Assembly (NCBI GenBank): GCA_946902985.2
Contig: OX336397.1
Span: 149,599,890 to 149,663,889, forward strand
Source of the DNA: Meconema thalassinum
Taxonomy: Eukaryota; Arthropoda; Insecta; Orthoptera; Tettigoniidae
Length of the DNA stretch: 64,000 bases
Direction of reading: 5' to 3'
Under the pieces are notes generated by a model, which searched no databases, had not been told where the DNA came from, and saw only the letters and a list, made by a program, of their open reading frames with translations. The position numbers were made by a program, and so were the translations under genes. Shown in pieces: positions 19,440 to 31,270 of the stretch (position 1 is the stretch's first letter; each line of letters opens with the position of its first letter).

Positions 19440-21715
19440 GATGGGAGGAGTGAGAGGCTGGCAAAAAAGGAGATGTTTTAGTTTAATGAAACGTCATGTC
19501 CTTGTAGGCGTGATTTATAGTAGACGCAATTGATGGTAGACGTAATTGATAGTAGGTGTAATCGATACTAGACGTGATTAATAGAAGACGCAATTGATAC
19601 TAGGCGTGATTGATAGTAGGCGTGATTTGTAGTAAGCGCTATTCATAGTAGGCTCAATTGATAGTAGCTGCAATTGATAGTAGGCGTGATTGATAGTAGG
19701 CGCGATTGATAGTAGACGTAATTTGACATGGGCGCAACTTAGATCATTTTTGATATCATAAAGTTACAGTGTCAATGTTTATACAAAGTACAAGGTAGAG
19801 AGGGGTTATTTTAAGACTTTACCTCAGCTCACTTAACACAACCAAACTTTACCTAACCTAACTTTGTCACGTGACATGTTCTACAAGTTTAGACTTGCCT
19901 TAAGACTGATTATGTCGTCATAGATTGATGGGAGCGGTGAGAGGCTGGCCAAAAAGGTAATGTATTAGTTTAATGAAACGTCATGTCCTAGTAGGCGTGA
20001 TTTATAGTAGACGCAATTGATAGTAGACGTGATTGATAGTAGGTGTATTTGATACTAGACGTGATTAATAGTAGACGCAATTGATACTTGGCGTGATTGA
20101 TAGTAGGCGTGATTTGTAGTAAGCGCAATTCATAGTAGGCTCAATTGATGGTAGATGCAATTGATAGTAGGCGTGATTGATAGTAGGCGCGATTGATAGT
20201 AGACGTAATTTGACATGGGCGCGACTTAGATCATTTTTGATATTATAAAGTTACAATGTCAATGTTTATACAAAGTACAAGGTAGAGAGGGGGTATTTTA
20301 AGACTTAACCTCAGCTCACTTAACATAACCAAACTTTACCTAACCTAACTTTATCACGTGACATGTTCTACAAGTTTAGACTTGCTTTAAGACTGATTAT
20401 GTCGTCATAGATTGATGGGAGGGGTGAGAGGCTGGCAAAAAGGAAATGTTTTAGTTTAATGAAACGTCATGTTCTAGTAGGCGTGATTTATAGTAGACGC
20501 AATTGATAGTAGGCGCGATTAATAGTAGACGCAATTGATAGTAGGCGTGATTGATAGTAGGCGTGATTTGACATGAGCGCAATTTATAGTAGACGCAAAT
20601 GGTAGTAGGCGCGATTGATAGTAGGCGTGATTGATAGTAGACGCGATTGATAGTAGGCGCAATTTGACATGGGCGCGACTCAGATCATTTTTGATATTAT
20701 AAAGTTACAGTGTCAATGTTTATACAAAGTACAAGGTAGAGAGGGGGTATTTTAAGACATAATCTCAGCTCACTTAACATAACCTAACTTTACCTAACCT
20801 AACTTTGTCACGTGACACGTTCTACAAGTTTAGACTTGCTTTAAGACTGATTATGACGTCATAGATCGATGGGAGGGGTGAGAGGCTGACAAAAAAGGAA
20901 ATGTTTTAGTTTAATGAAACGCCATGTCCTAGTAGGCGCGATTGATAGTAGACTCAATTGATAGTAGGTGCGATTAATAGTGGACGCAATTGATAGTAGG
21001 CGTCATTGATAGTAGGCGTGATTTGACATGAGCGCGATTTATAGTAGACGCGAAAGATAGTAGGCGCGATTGATAGTAGGCGTAATTAGACTTGGGCGCG
21101 ATTTATAGTAGACGCAATTGATAGTAGGCGCGATTGATAGTAGGTGTAATTGATAGTAGGCGCGATTTGACATGAGCGCGATTTATAGTAGACGCAAATG
21201 ATAGTAGGCGCTATTGATAGTAGACGCAATTGATACTAGGCGTGATTGATAGTAGGCGTGATTTGTAGTAAGCGCATTTCATAGTAGGCTCAATTGATAG
21301 TAGTTGCAATTGACAGTAGACGTGATTGATAGTAGGCGCGATTGATAGTAGACGTGATTGATATGGGCGCGACTTAGATCATTTTTGATATTACAAAGTT
21401 ACAGTGTCAATGTTTATACAAAGTACAAGGCAGAGAGAGGGTATTTTAAGACTTAACCTCAGCTCACCTAACATAACCTAACTTTACCTAACCTAACGTT
21501 GTCACGTGACATGTTCTACAAGTTTAGACTTGCTGTAAGGCTGACTATGACTATGACGTCATAGATTGATAAGAGGGGTGGGAGGCTGACAAAAAAGGAA
21601 ATGTTTTGGTTTAATGAAAAGTCATGTCCTAGTGGGCGTGATTGGTAGTTGACGCAATTGATAGTAGACGCGATTAATGGTAGGTGCAATTGATAGTAGG
21701 TGTGATCAGGTACTT
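19440..21715. repeat. Higher-order satellite, left arm (16-bp units in ~455-700 bp modules)
   Basis: Core 16-bp units of the form GATAGTAGGCGYGATT are grouped into modules beginning with a 'GGGAGGGGTGAGAGGCTG' block at about 19441, 19928, 20413, 20868 and 21568. Each module also has a conserved non-satellite segment containing GTCACGTGAC (19866, 20807, 21501; one variant at 20354), and some contain TGACGTCA. No coding potential. Confidence 0.88.
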
Positions 21716-22280
21716 ACTGCATATCAAAAGGCTGTACACTCGTGTGTTAGACACTCTATCTTGTTAAGGACCCCTATATTCCCTATACTAGGCTATACAT
21801 GTTAGTTCTAAACACTTAGTGGTTATTTGTATATTAAATTTATATACACAGGTTATACAAGCACGTTTTTTCACACAGTAAAACTTTGTCAAATAGCCAC
21901 ATGCGACACGCAAAGTATGTTTCCGCTATCTAGCGGTGACTATGGAAACTACCTGAACATATCCTAATCTAATCCTAGCTAACCTCACCTGCCGTGACCA
22001 TACCGGTTTGTAAGCAACAACAACAACAACAACACACTAAGATTCCATGAATTCCAGAGTACTTTTAGATTAATTATCGACTCTCAACTCTTATAACTAT
22101 GTCTATCCCACTCTGTCAAAAACACGATATATTTTTTTAAAATTTTTGCTTGATGTCAATACTAAAGTGATAATGGGTTTTCCGATCCTATCACTATAAA
22201 TTCATGACCCCCCACTCTTATCTCGGTCTCGACAACAACCATGCCTATTTTTATTATGTCAGATGATGTAATGTTCGAGT

Positions 22281-22395
22281 GCAAAGTGGGTGTAAAAGTG
22301 AGTGCAAAGTGAGTGCAAAAGTGAGTGCAAAGTAAGTGTAAAAGTAGTTGTAAAAGTGAGTGCAAAAGTGAGTGCAAAACTCGGGTGTAAAAGTG
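22281..22395. repeat. GTGAGTGCAAAA short tandem repeat, left arm
   Basis: About ten units of 11-12 bp (GTGAGTGCAAAA and GTGTAAAA variants). The mirrored run at about 24640-24735 has fewer units. Confidence 0.75.
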
Positions 22396-23334
22396 GTACC
22401 CTATTTGTAATGGCTTATTTGACAAGTTTTTTTGTGGTACCCTATTCGTAATGGCTTATTTCACAAGTTGTTTTTGTCAATGTATTTAGAGGATATTTCT
22501 CTTGTTCATGGAAAGTATCTCAGCCCTTTTTATGATAGCATAATGCTTACCGTCATGTTTGTAAGCAAAATCAACACACTAAAATTCCAAGAATCCAAAC
22601 GACTCTAAGGTTAATGATGGTCTCTCAACTCCATTCCACGACTAGTCAAAAACATTATACATTTCAATTTTTTCAAAAAAGGTAAATTGAGAAAGTAGGC
22701 TATATATTTCAACTAAAAATCATGCTAACTCCATCCCCTACGTCTATCCCATTCTCAGTCAAAAAAAATATATATATTCTTTACATTTTTCCAAAAAATA
22801 TTTGGAAAGTAGGCTATAATTTGAAAACTAATCATCCTAAAAAGTCATATGTAGACTCAATCCAATGGCTTTTATGTCCTTAATCGTTAGAACAAAACAT
22901 GGAATTTGACCTTTTTCCAAATATTGATCATTTTTAAAAAATGGGCTATATTTTGTAAACTAAAAATTACACAAAAAATGTGTTTGACATAAATGACAGG
23001 TATTTACCCATTCTACGCACAAACCATGTCCAGGTCTCTGGGACAAAATCCAAAAAGGTTCAATTTTGAAAGTAGACGATATTTTTAAAACTAATCATTC
23101 TAAAAAGTCATATATAGACTCAAACAAATGTCCTTTAAGTCCTTTAACGTTAGAACAAAACTTAACATTTTTTCATTTTTTTTTTCAAAAAAAAGTCCAA
23201 TTTTCAAAATTGTCTATATTTTGGAAACTACGAATTAGTTCCAAAATGGCGGTCGTAGCTTAACTCAACCTAACCTAACCCTACGAGGTGTGATCAAAAA
23301 TTTCCAAAATGGCTGCCGTAGCATAACTGATCGA

Positions 23335-23705
23335 TCCCTGTTGATTGACCCCTTTTGATTGATCTCTGTTGATGTATCCCTTTGGACTGGTCCTTGTTGA
23401 CCAGCCCCTTTGGACGGGTCCTTTTTTGCATTTTTTTACGGGTCCCGGAGGACGGGTCCTTGTTGACGGGTCCCTGTGGGCGGGTCCTTTGGACTGATCC
23501 CTATGGACTGGCCCATGCATTTTATCCAAATTATGTCAAAGGGACCCACCCACAGGGACCCGTCAACAAGGACCCGTCCTCCGGGACCCGTAAAAAATGC
23601 AAAAAAGGACCCGTCCAAAGGGGCTGGTCAACAGGGACCAGTCCAAAGGGATACATCAACAGAGATCAATCAAAAGGGGTCAATCAACAGGGATCAATCA
23701 GTTAT
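23335..23705. repeat. Central GGGTCC satellites and 45-nt palindrome loop
   Basis: Left satellite ~23335-23491, loop 23492-23536, inverted satellite 23537-23705. The loop sequence (…GGCCCATGCATTTTATCCAAATTATG…) is the same tail that ends the outer satellite blocks. The centre is therefore a second copy, in the same orientation, of the arm's terminal module. Confidence 0.8.
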
Positions 23706-24639
23706 GCTACGGCAGCCATTTTGGAACTTTTTGATCACACCTCGTAGGGTTAGGTTAGGTTGAGTTAAGCTACGACCGCCATTTTGGAACTAATTCGTAG
23801 TTTCCAAAATATAGACAATTTTGAAAATTGGACTTTTTTTTTGAAAAAATGAAAAAATGTTAGGTTTTGTTCTAACGTTAAAGGACTTAAAGGACATTTG
23901 TTTGAGTCTATATATGACTTTTTAGAATGATTAGTTTTCAAAATATCGTCTACTTTCAAAATTGAACCTTTTTGGATTTTGTCCCAGAGACCTGGGACTT
24001 GGTTTGTGCGTAGATTGGGTAAATACCTGTCATTTATGTCAAATACATTTTTTGTGTAATTTATAGTTTACAAAATATAGCCCATTTTTTAAAAATGATC
24101 AATATTTGGAAAAAGGTCAAATTCCATGTTTTGTTCTAACGATTAAGGACATAAAAGCCATTGGTTTGAGTCTACATATGACTTTTTAGGATGATTAGTT
24201 TTCAAATTATAGCCTACTTTCCAAACATTTTTTGGAAAAATTTAAAGAATATATATATATATATATATTTTGACTGAGAATGGGATAGACGTAGGAGATG
24301 GAGTTAGCATATGATTTTTAGTTTAAATATATAGCCTACTTTCTCAATTTACCTTTTTTGAAAAATTTGAAATGTATAATGTTTTTGACTAGGCGAGGAA
24401 TGGAGTTGAGAGACCATCATTAACCTTAGAGTAGTTTGGATTCTTGGAATTTTAGTGTGTTGTTGTTGCTTACAAACATGACGGTAAGCATTATGCTATC
24501 ATAAAAAGGGCTGAGATACTTTCCATGAACAAGAGAAATATCCTCTAAATACATTGACAAAAACAACTTGTGAAATAAGCCATTACGAATAGGGTATCAC
24601 AAAATAACTTGTCAAATAAGCCATTACAAATAGGGTACC

Positions 24640-24735
24640 ACTTTTACACCCCACTTTTGCACTCACTTTGCACTCACTTTTACAACTACTTTTACACTTA
24701 CTTTGCACTCACTTTTACACCCACTTTGCACTCGA
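24640..24735. repeat. TTTTGCACTCAC short tandem repeat, right arm
   Basis: Mirror of the left-arm short repeat, shortened by one or two units. Confidence 0.75.
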
Positions 24736-25304
24736 ACATTACATCATCTGACATAATAAAAATAGGCATGGTTGTTGTCGAGACCGAGATAAGAGTGGGG
24801 GGTCATGAATTTATAGTGATAGGATCGGAAAACCCATTATCACTTTAGTATTGACATCAAGCAAAAATTTTAAAAAAATATATCGTGTTTTTGACAGAGT
24901 GGGATAGACATAGTTATAAGAGTTGAGAGTCGATAATTAATCTAAAAGAACTCTGGAATTCATGGAATCTTAGTGTGTTGTTGTTGTTGTTGTTGCTTAC
25001 AAACCGGTATGGTCACGGCAGGTGAGGTTAGCTAGGATTAGATTAGGATATGTTCAGGTAGTTTCCATAGTCACCGCTAGATAGCGGAAACATACTTTGC
25101 GTGTCGCATGTGGCTATTTGACAAAGTTTTACTGTGTGAAAAAACGTGCTTGTATAACCTGTGTATATAAATTTAATATACAAATAACCACTAAGTGTTA
25201 AGAACTAACATGTATAGCCTAGTATAGGGAATATAGGGGTCCTTAACAAGATAGAGTGTCCAACACACGAGTGTACAGCCTTTTGATATGCAGTAAGTAC
25301 CTGA

Positions 25305-27565
25305 TCACACCTACTATCAATTGCACCTACCTTTAATCGCGTCTACTATCAATTGCGTCTACTACCAATCACGCCTACTAGGACATGACTTTTCATTAAA
25401 CCAAAACATTTCCTTTTTTGTCAGCCCTACCCCTCTCATCAACCTATGACGTCATAGTCATAGTCAGCCTTACAGCAAGTCTAAACTTGTAGAACATGTC
25501 ACGTGACAAAGTTAGGTTAGGTAAAGTTAGGTTATGTTAGGTGAGCTGAGGTTAAGTCTTAAAATAACCCCTCTCTGCCTTGTACTTTGTATAAACATTG
25601 ACACTGTAAATTTGTAATATCAAAAATGATCTAAGTCGCGCCCATATCAATCACGTCTACTATCAATCGCGCCTACTAAGATCACGTCTACTCTCAATTG
25701 CAACTACTATCAATTGAGCCTACTATGAAATGCGCTTACTACAAATCACGCCTACTATCAATCACGCCTAGTATCAATTGCGTCTACTATCAATCAAGCC
25801 TACTATCATTTGCGTCTACTATAAATCGCGCTCATGTCAAATCGCGCCTACTATGAATTACACCTACTATCAATCGCGCCTACTATCAATTGCGTCTACT
25901 ATAAATCGCGCCCATGTCTAATTACGCCTACTATCAATCGCGCCTACTATCTTTCGCGTCTACTATAAATCGCGCTCATGTCAAATCACGCCTACTATCA
26001 ATCACGCCTACTATCAATTGCGTCTACTATTAATCGCACCTACTATCAATTGTGTCTACTATAAATCGCGCCTACTAGGACATGGCGTTTCATTAAACTA
26101 AAACATTTCCTTTTTTGTCAGCCTCTCACCCCTCCCATCAATCTATGACGTCATAATCAGTCTTAAAGCAAGTCTAAACTTGTAGAACGTGTCACGTGAC
26201 AAAGTTAGGTTAGGTAAAGTTAGGTTATGTTAAGTGAGCTGAGATTATGTCTTAAAATACCCCCTCTCTACCTTGTACTTTGTATAAACATTGACACTGT
26301 AACTTTATGATATCAAAAATGATCTGAGTCGCGCCCATGTCAAATTGCGCCTACTATCAAACGCGTCTACTATCAATCACGCCTACTATCAATCGCGCCT
26401 ACTATCATTTGCGTCTACTATAAATCGCGCTCATGTCAAATCACGCCCTCTATCTATCACGCCTACTATCAATTGCGTCTACTATTAATCGCGCCTACTA
26501 TCAATTGCGTCTACTATAAATCACGCCTACTAGGACATGACGTTTCATTAAACTAAAACATTTCCTTTTTTGCCAGCCTCTCACCCCTCCCATCAATCTA
26601 TGACGACATAATCAGTCTTAAAGCAAGTCTAAACTTGTAGAACATGTCACGTGATAAAGTTAGGTTAGGTAAAGTTTGGTTATGTTAAATGAGCTGAGGT
26701 TAAGTCTTAAAATACCCCCTCTCTACCTTGTACTTTGTATAAACATTTACATTGTAACTTTATAATATCAAAAATGATCTAAGTCGCGCCCATGTCAAAT
26801 TACGTCTACTATCAATCGCGCCTACTATCAATCACGCCTACTATCAATTGCAACTACCATCAATTGAGCCTACTATGAATTGCGCTTACTACAAATCACG
26901 CCTACTATCAATCACACCTAGTATCAATTGCGTCTACTATTAATCACGTCTAGTATCAAATACACCTACTATCCACGTCTACTATCAATTGCGTCTACTA
27001 TAAATCACGCCTACTAGGACATGACGTTTCATTAAACTAAAACATTACCTTTTTGGCCAGCCTCTCACCCCTCCCATCAATCTATGACGACATAATCAGT
27101 CTTAAGGCAAGTCTAAACTTGTAGAACATGTCACGTGACAAAGTTAGGTTAGGTAAAGTTTGGTTATGTTAAGTGAGCTGAGGTAAAGTCTTAAAATACC
27201 CCCTCTCTACCTTGTACTTTGTATAAACATTGACACTGTAACTTTATGATATCTAAAATGATCTAAGTTGCGCCCATGTCAAATTACGTCTACTATCAAT
27301 CGCGCCTACTATCAATCACACCTACTATCAATTGCATCTACTATCAATTGAGCCACTATGAATTGCGCTTACTACAAATCACGCCTACTATCAATCACGC
27401 CTAGTATCAATTGCGTCTTCTCTTAATCACGTCTAGTATCGATTACACCTACTATCAATTACGTCTACTATCAATTGCGTCTACTATAAATCAGGCCTAC
27501 TAGGACATGACGTTTCATTAAACTAAAACATTTCCTTTTTTGCCAGCCTCTCACCCCTCCCATCT
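25305..27565. repeat. Higher-order satellite, right arm
   Basis: Inverted copy of the left-arm array, with the same module structure and conserved GTCACGTGAC/TGACGTCA segments. Individual 16-bp units have been gained, lost or fused relative to the left arm (for example a shortened run near 26965). Confidence 0.85.
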
Positions 27566-27929
27566 GCAAAACGTTCTTGTATAAGCTGTGTATTTAAATT
27601 CAATATATACAATTAACCACTAAGTGTTCAGAACAACATGTCTAGGGTATATATGGGATCCTTAGCAACAAAGAAAAAAATACGGTCTAACCTACGAGTG
27701 TACGGTCTTGTCATACGCAGTAAGTACCTGTTAACCTTGACTAGGGTATAAGAATATTGTCAGTTGACTACTGCCTGTTACAGTGTTCACATCGTGAAAG
27801 ACCGTCTCTCCTACCAGTCTCCAGCCTTGTGATACGCAGTAAGCAGCTGTTGGCGGAAAACAACATCCATAAATCTTGACATTTAGGAAAGTGTGTGTGT
27901 AAATCACTTGTAATCTAAAGATTGTTCAT

Positions 27930-28619
27930 GTGTCTTTACTAAAATTTAATTCATATGTATTAGTTGATATGGAAGTCTCAACAACCAGTCATGGCTTGCC
28001 ATGTGTCTTCTATAAAGGATATACATATATTGTAAAAACAACCAATAAAGATGGAACTGTTATTTGGCGATGTTCAAAACAACGATCCAAAAAGTGTCGA
28101 GGAATGATTTAAACAAAAGACTCCAACGTACTTACTTCAAAGAAACATCATTGTGAATCTCAAATTAATACACATTTAAATACGCAAAATACTCTAACCG
28201 AGGTAAAAAAAAAGCAAGTCCAAGAAAAATATATTGCTGCTCAAGATAGTGCATTGTTTGTTAAAAAGCATTCATCATCACCTCAAAAAGACATGTTAGG
28301 ACAAATACCATCGTTCAAAATACCCTTAACACTATCAAACGCAACGCAGACTCTACAAGAGGTCCCTGTGGAAAACAAACAAGAGGAATTGGATAGTTCT
28401 AGTGATGTTGAGAAAGATGATGATGATGATGATAATGATGGTGACAATGACTATAATAATTTTGATGATAATATTCATAATGATGATGATGATGATAATT
28501 ATGAAAAAGAAGAGGATGAGGGTTTTATGTTTATAAAACCATTGCGGCTTCCCCAGTTTTTAAGAGCAAGAGTACCTGGAGAAAGTTGTAAAAGAATCTA
28601 CAACAAGCGTTGTGTTTAA
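27930..28619 (+). pseudogene. FLYWCH zinc-finger protein, right-arm copy with premature stop
   Basis: Mirror copy of the left-arm gene. Codon 61, Lys in the left copy, is TAA here (28110-28112), inside the FLYWCH module just after the second Cys. Downstream the frame is open again to 28619, with one extra Lys codon in an A-run and a slightly different acidic run. So only the left copy can make the full protein. Confidence 0.7.
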
Positions 28620-28888
28620 AAATCTATATCGAACAATGGTAAAGAGATAGAGTTGAATTCAGTGTGTGTAACTATTATAAAATGAATTTAATAAAAATAT
28701 TGTATGGGTATTGTCTGTTTTTCTTAATTACTATCCCCATGTCCCACTATTAATACAATTGTTAACCATCAACAGTCTCTGACTATGTTCAGAAAGAGAG
28801 TGGCCTTAAACAATACACTATATCTATGGTTTGTGTACCGAGTATCATAATAATGCAGTGTGGCCAAGCCATGTTAAGGCAATAGTTA

Positions 28889-28973
28889 TGTCAGGTAAGG
28901 GATACGAACCCTTGCTTCCATATACAGAAAATTTGATCTTAGTCAAACACCTTAACCACTCGGTCAACCTGAC
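28889..28973 (-). tRNA. tRNA-Leu-like sequence, right arm (better preserved)
   Basis: Same sequence as the left-arm copy, but the anticodon stem is intact: TTTGA / TCAAA around a 6-nt loop CTAAGA. Acceptor, T stem and both internal promoter boxes are conserved. With only six loop bases it cannot form a standard anticodon loop, though Leu (TAA or AAG) is the nearest reading. A small in-phase open frame across it is not coding. Confidence 0.6.
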
Positions 28974-29269
28974 AGTTACTAATTTAATTAGTCTTGAGGA
29001 CTTCAGTGTTTACAAAACTTTTTCCAGTATACATTGACTAAACCACTTGCTTGTTTTGAAATATAGATTTTGTTTTGTTTTACCATAACATTGCAGTTAT
29101 GAGTCTTGTGAACTGGGTGTTCAATATAGGGTTAAAGGCATTTTAAAATCATTTTAGAAAAGCTCTTAGGTATCGTGTCATGGGTTTTAGTAATGCATTA
29201 CTGTTCGTTGACTAACATTTACCGTTACACAACATTATTTCAGTGACCTTACATGTTTTTGTTTGAGTC

Positions 29270-29760
29270 TTTAGTCCTTTGACTGGTTTGATGCAGATCT
29301 CAGCGCCTATCTGTCCCGAGCTAATCGTTTCATCTCTATATAGCTACCACACCCTACATTCAAGGCTATCTGTTTAACATATTCTAAACTTGGTCTACCC
29401 CTACAGTTCTCGTCCTCGAACCTTTCTTCCATAACTACGTTTGCTATTCTTGGGTGTCTTAGTACGTGTCCTACCAACCTATCTCTTTACTTCATTAACA
29501 CTCGCCAGATGCATCTCTTCTCCCCCACTCGTCTTAATACCTCTTTGTTAGTAACCCTATTTACCCATCTAATCTTCATCATTCTCCTGTAACACCACAT
29601 TTCAAACACTTCAATTCTCCACTTTTCTGCTACACCCAATTGTCTATGTTATACTTTCATAGAGTGCCACACTCCAGACAAAGGCCTTCAAAATGACTTC
29701 CTAATACCTAAATCTATATTCAATGTCAACAGATTCTGTAGAAATGCTTTCCTTGTCTGT
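29270..29760 (-). mobile_element. LINE ORF2 tail fragment in right arm
   Basis: Mirror copy of the fragment at 17270-17760, similarly interrupted by stops. Its presence in both arms dates this LINE insertion before, or at, formation of the palindrome. Confidence 0.7.
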
Positions 29761-30029
29761 GCTACATAAGAATCCTATTCGTGTCTGGTATAATGTCTTG
29801 CTTAGCAAACATAGTCACTCAAGAGGTCTAAGCATTTTTTGTATATAACCCAAAATAGCAAACAGTTTTTCTAAAACCCTACTCATTGGTCAATAACAAG
29901 CAGAGTCGCCAAAGTGTTTCGTTGGTAGTTAACTCATGTCTGGTTAATCAATTCCTTTCATATTGTTATCCAATTGTAGTAGTAAGGACTGGTGAACAAC
30001 GTCAGTTCAACACACTGCTTTACACACAA

Positions 30030-30440
30030 ATGTAGTTAGGCCCTTTGACATAATTTGGATAAATTTCATGGGCCGGTCCATAGGGACCAGTCCAAAGGGG
30101 CCGGTCTAAAGGGACCCTTCCACAGGGACCCATCAACAGGGACTTGTCAACAAGGACCCATCAACAATGGCCCGTCAACAATGACCAGTCATCAATGACC
30201 AGTCTACAATGACCTGTCAATAGGGACCCGTCAACAATGACCCGTCCACAGGGACTCATCAACAAGGACCCGTCAGCAATGACTCGTCAACAGGGACCCG
30301 TCAAAAAGGACCTGTCAAAAAGGATCCATCAAAAATGACCCCCTGTCAAAAAGGGCCCGTCCAAAAGGGGCTAGTCAACAGAGACCAGTCCAAAGGGACA
30401 AATCAACAGAGATCAATCAACATGGATCAATCAAAAGGGG
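30030..30440. repeat. GGGTCC satellite, right outer block
   Basis: Reverse complement of the left outer block (GGGACCCGTCAACA-type units), with some units substituted between arms. It includes the same conserved tail at its inner border. Confidence 0.85.
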
Positions 30441-30925
30441 CTATCACCTCAAGGCCTGACATATCCCTCTTTGATTATTGGTTTGCCAATCGACAAGCGT
30501 CACTTAAAATAATTTTTGATCAGCACTCGTGGGTTGGGTTAGGTTAGGTTACACTACAGCCGCCATCTTTTAAAAAGCCCGCCCTCTTACAAAAGCCATG
30601 AGTGGGCATGCTAATTCATAGTGGCTTTCCACCGCACACATGTCTCTTGTGTAGAACAACTTTTCATTCCATATTAGCATTCAAACTCTCACATGTTGCA
30701 ATTGGAAAGAGAGATTCTCTAAAAAAATAAAATTTCACCCCCTAGTAGGGGTAGGTTTTATTTTTGGGGTTGAAATATGTTGTCCATAGGAAAGGGGGTA
30801 TCAGCCCGAGTTCAATGACACCTCGTACAAGTCTCTAGTCTGATTAGTTAGCGAGATATTGCCGTTTTAGTATTCCAGCGGTGGAGCGGTGGTGGTGGGG
30901 CCAGAACTCTCACAAAACCACTACT

Positions 30926-30931
30926 CACAGC
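30926..30931. other. Target-site duplication, right copy (CACAGC)
   Basis: Identical to 16074-16079 and in direct orientation, immediately after CCACTACT, the right end of the palindrome. Confidence 0.85.
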
Positions 30932-31270
30932 ATTTGTTAACATATAGGATTTGGTGCACACATCTTGATCGTTCACAGGGTCTGCAACATTTGTGATACG
31001 TTTATTCTGAACCTCATATTCTCCCTTGATACGCCGTAAGCGATAATAATCTACATACTTTTTTGAACATGCGTCCGAGTTTAATTGAGGTTCTTTTATA
31101 TTGGTTAATCGCTTTCCATTTAAGGCGTAATTGCCATCCGTTGTGCGTGGCAATACATTTGCATCAACATATCGTTTAGTAGCCGGATCTGTATCCTGTT
31201 TCGGATCGTTTGTCAAAACAAATTGTTTATTTGTTTTCTTTGTTTTAAGTGTTCTTCCAAAGACATCCAT
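30926..31270 (-). pseudogene. Polinton fiber-like protein, N-terminal part
   Basis: From ATG 31270 the open frame has three shaft-type repeats: 'TDPATKRYVDANV', 'GKRLTNIKEPQLNSDACSKKYVD' and 'NKRITNVADPVNDQDVCTK'. It crosses into the palindrome at 30925 and would end after about 24 foreign codons (…TAISR). The C-terminal part is at 15397-16079. In virions such proteins would form vertex fibers; this is inferred from the repeat type and gene position. Confidence 0.75.

Larger units (their letters stand above)
16080..23491. repeat. Palindrome left arm
   Basis: About 7.41 kb, inverted relative to 23537-30925. Over the outer 150 bases I see only a handful of mismatches, and other non-tandem parts look comparably similar. 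The arm is not otherwise covered by genes apart from the FLYWCH ORF and the tRNA-like unit; 16980-17270, 17780-18030, 21720-22270 and 22400-23240 are unique AT-rich sequence with no recognisable function. Confidence 0.9.
16080..30925. mobile_element. 14.85 kb palindromic Polinton-like element ('all-TIR')
   Basis: The left arm 16080-23491 and right arm 23537-30925 are reverse complements along their full length, apart from scattered substitutions and repeat-copy changes; the loop is 45 nt. The ends are 5'-AGTAGTGG...CCACTACT-3', flanked by a 6-bp direct repeat, as in Polintons. No integrase, polymerase or capsid gene lies inside, so it is non-autonomous. Each arm holds, from outside in: a terminal unique segment, GGGTCC satellite, LINE fragment, tRNA-Leu-like sequence, FLYWCH gene, higher-order satellite, GTGCAAAA repeat, unique AT-rich sequence, and an inner GGGTCC satellite. 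Divergence between arms argues against a read artefact. Confidence 0.85.
23537..30925. repeat. Palindrome right arm
   Basis: About 7.39 kb, the inverted copy of the left arm. Visible arm-specific changes include a premature stop in the FLYWCH copy, small copy-number differences in tandem arrays, and the repair-like C in the tRNA anticodon stem. These show the arms have mutated independently. Confidence 0.9.

Noticed and set aside
19440..21715. Regularly spaced repeats as a CRISPR array
   Set aside because: Units are contiguous 16-bp satellite without unique spacers, in an insect genome with no cas genes.
22162..22425. Frames over the GTGCAAAA repeat (mirror 24609-24848) as coding
   Set aside because: Most of the peptide is a translation of an 11-12 bp tandem repeat whose length differs between arms.
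16080..30925. The palindrome as an assembly or hairpin-read artefact
   Set aside because: The 6-bp target duplication, the in-frame fiber halves on the two sides, and arm-specific changes (stop codon, tRNA stem, repeat counts) are not expected from a mirrored read. Spanning reads would still be decisive.
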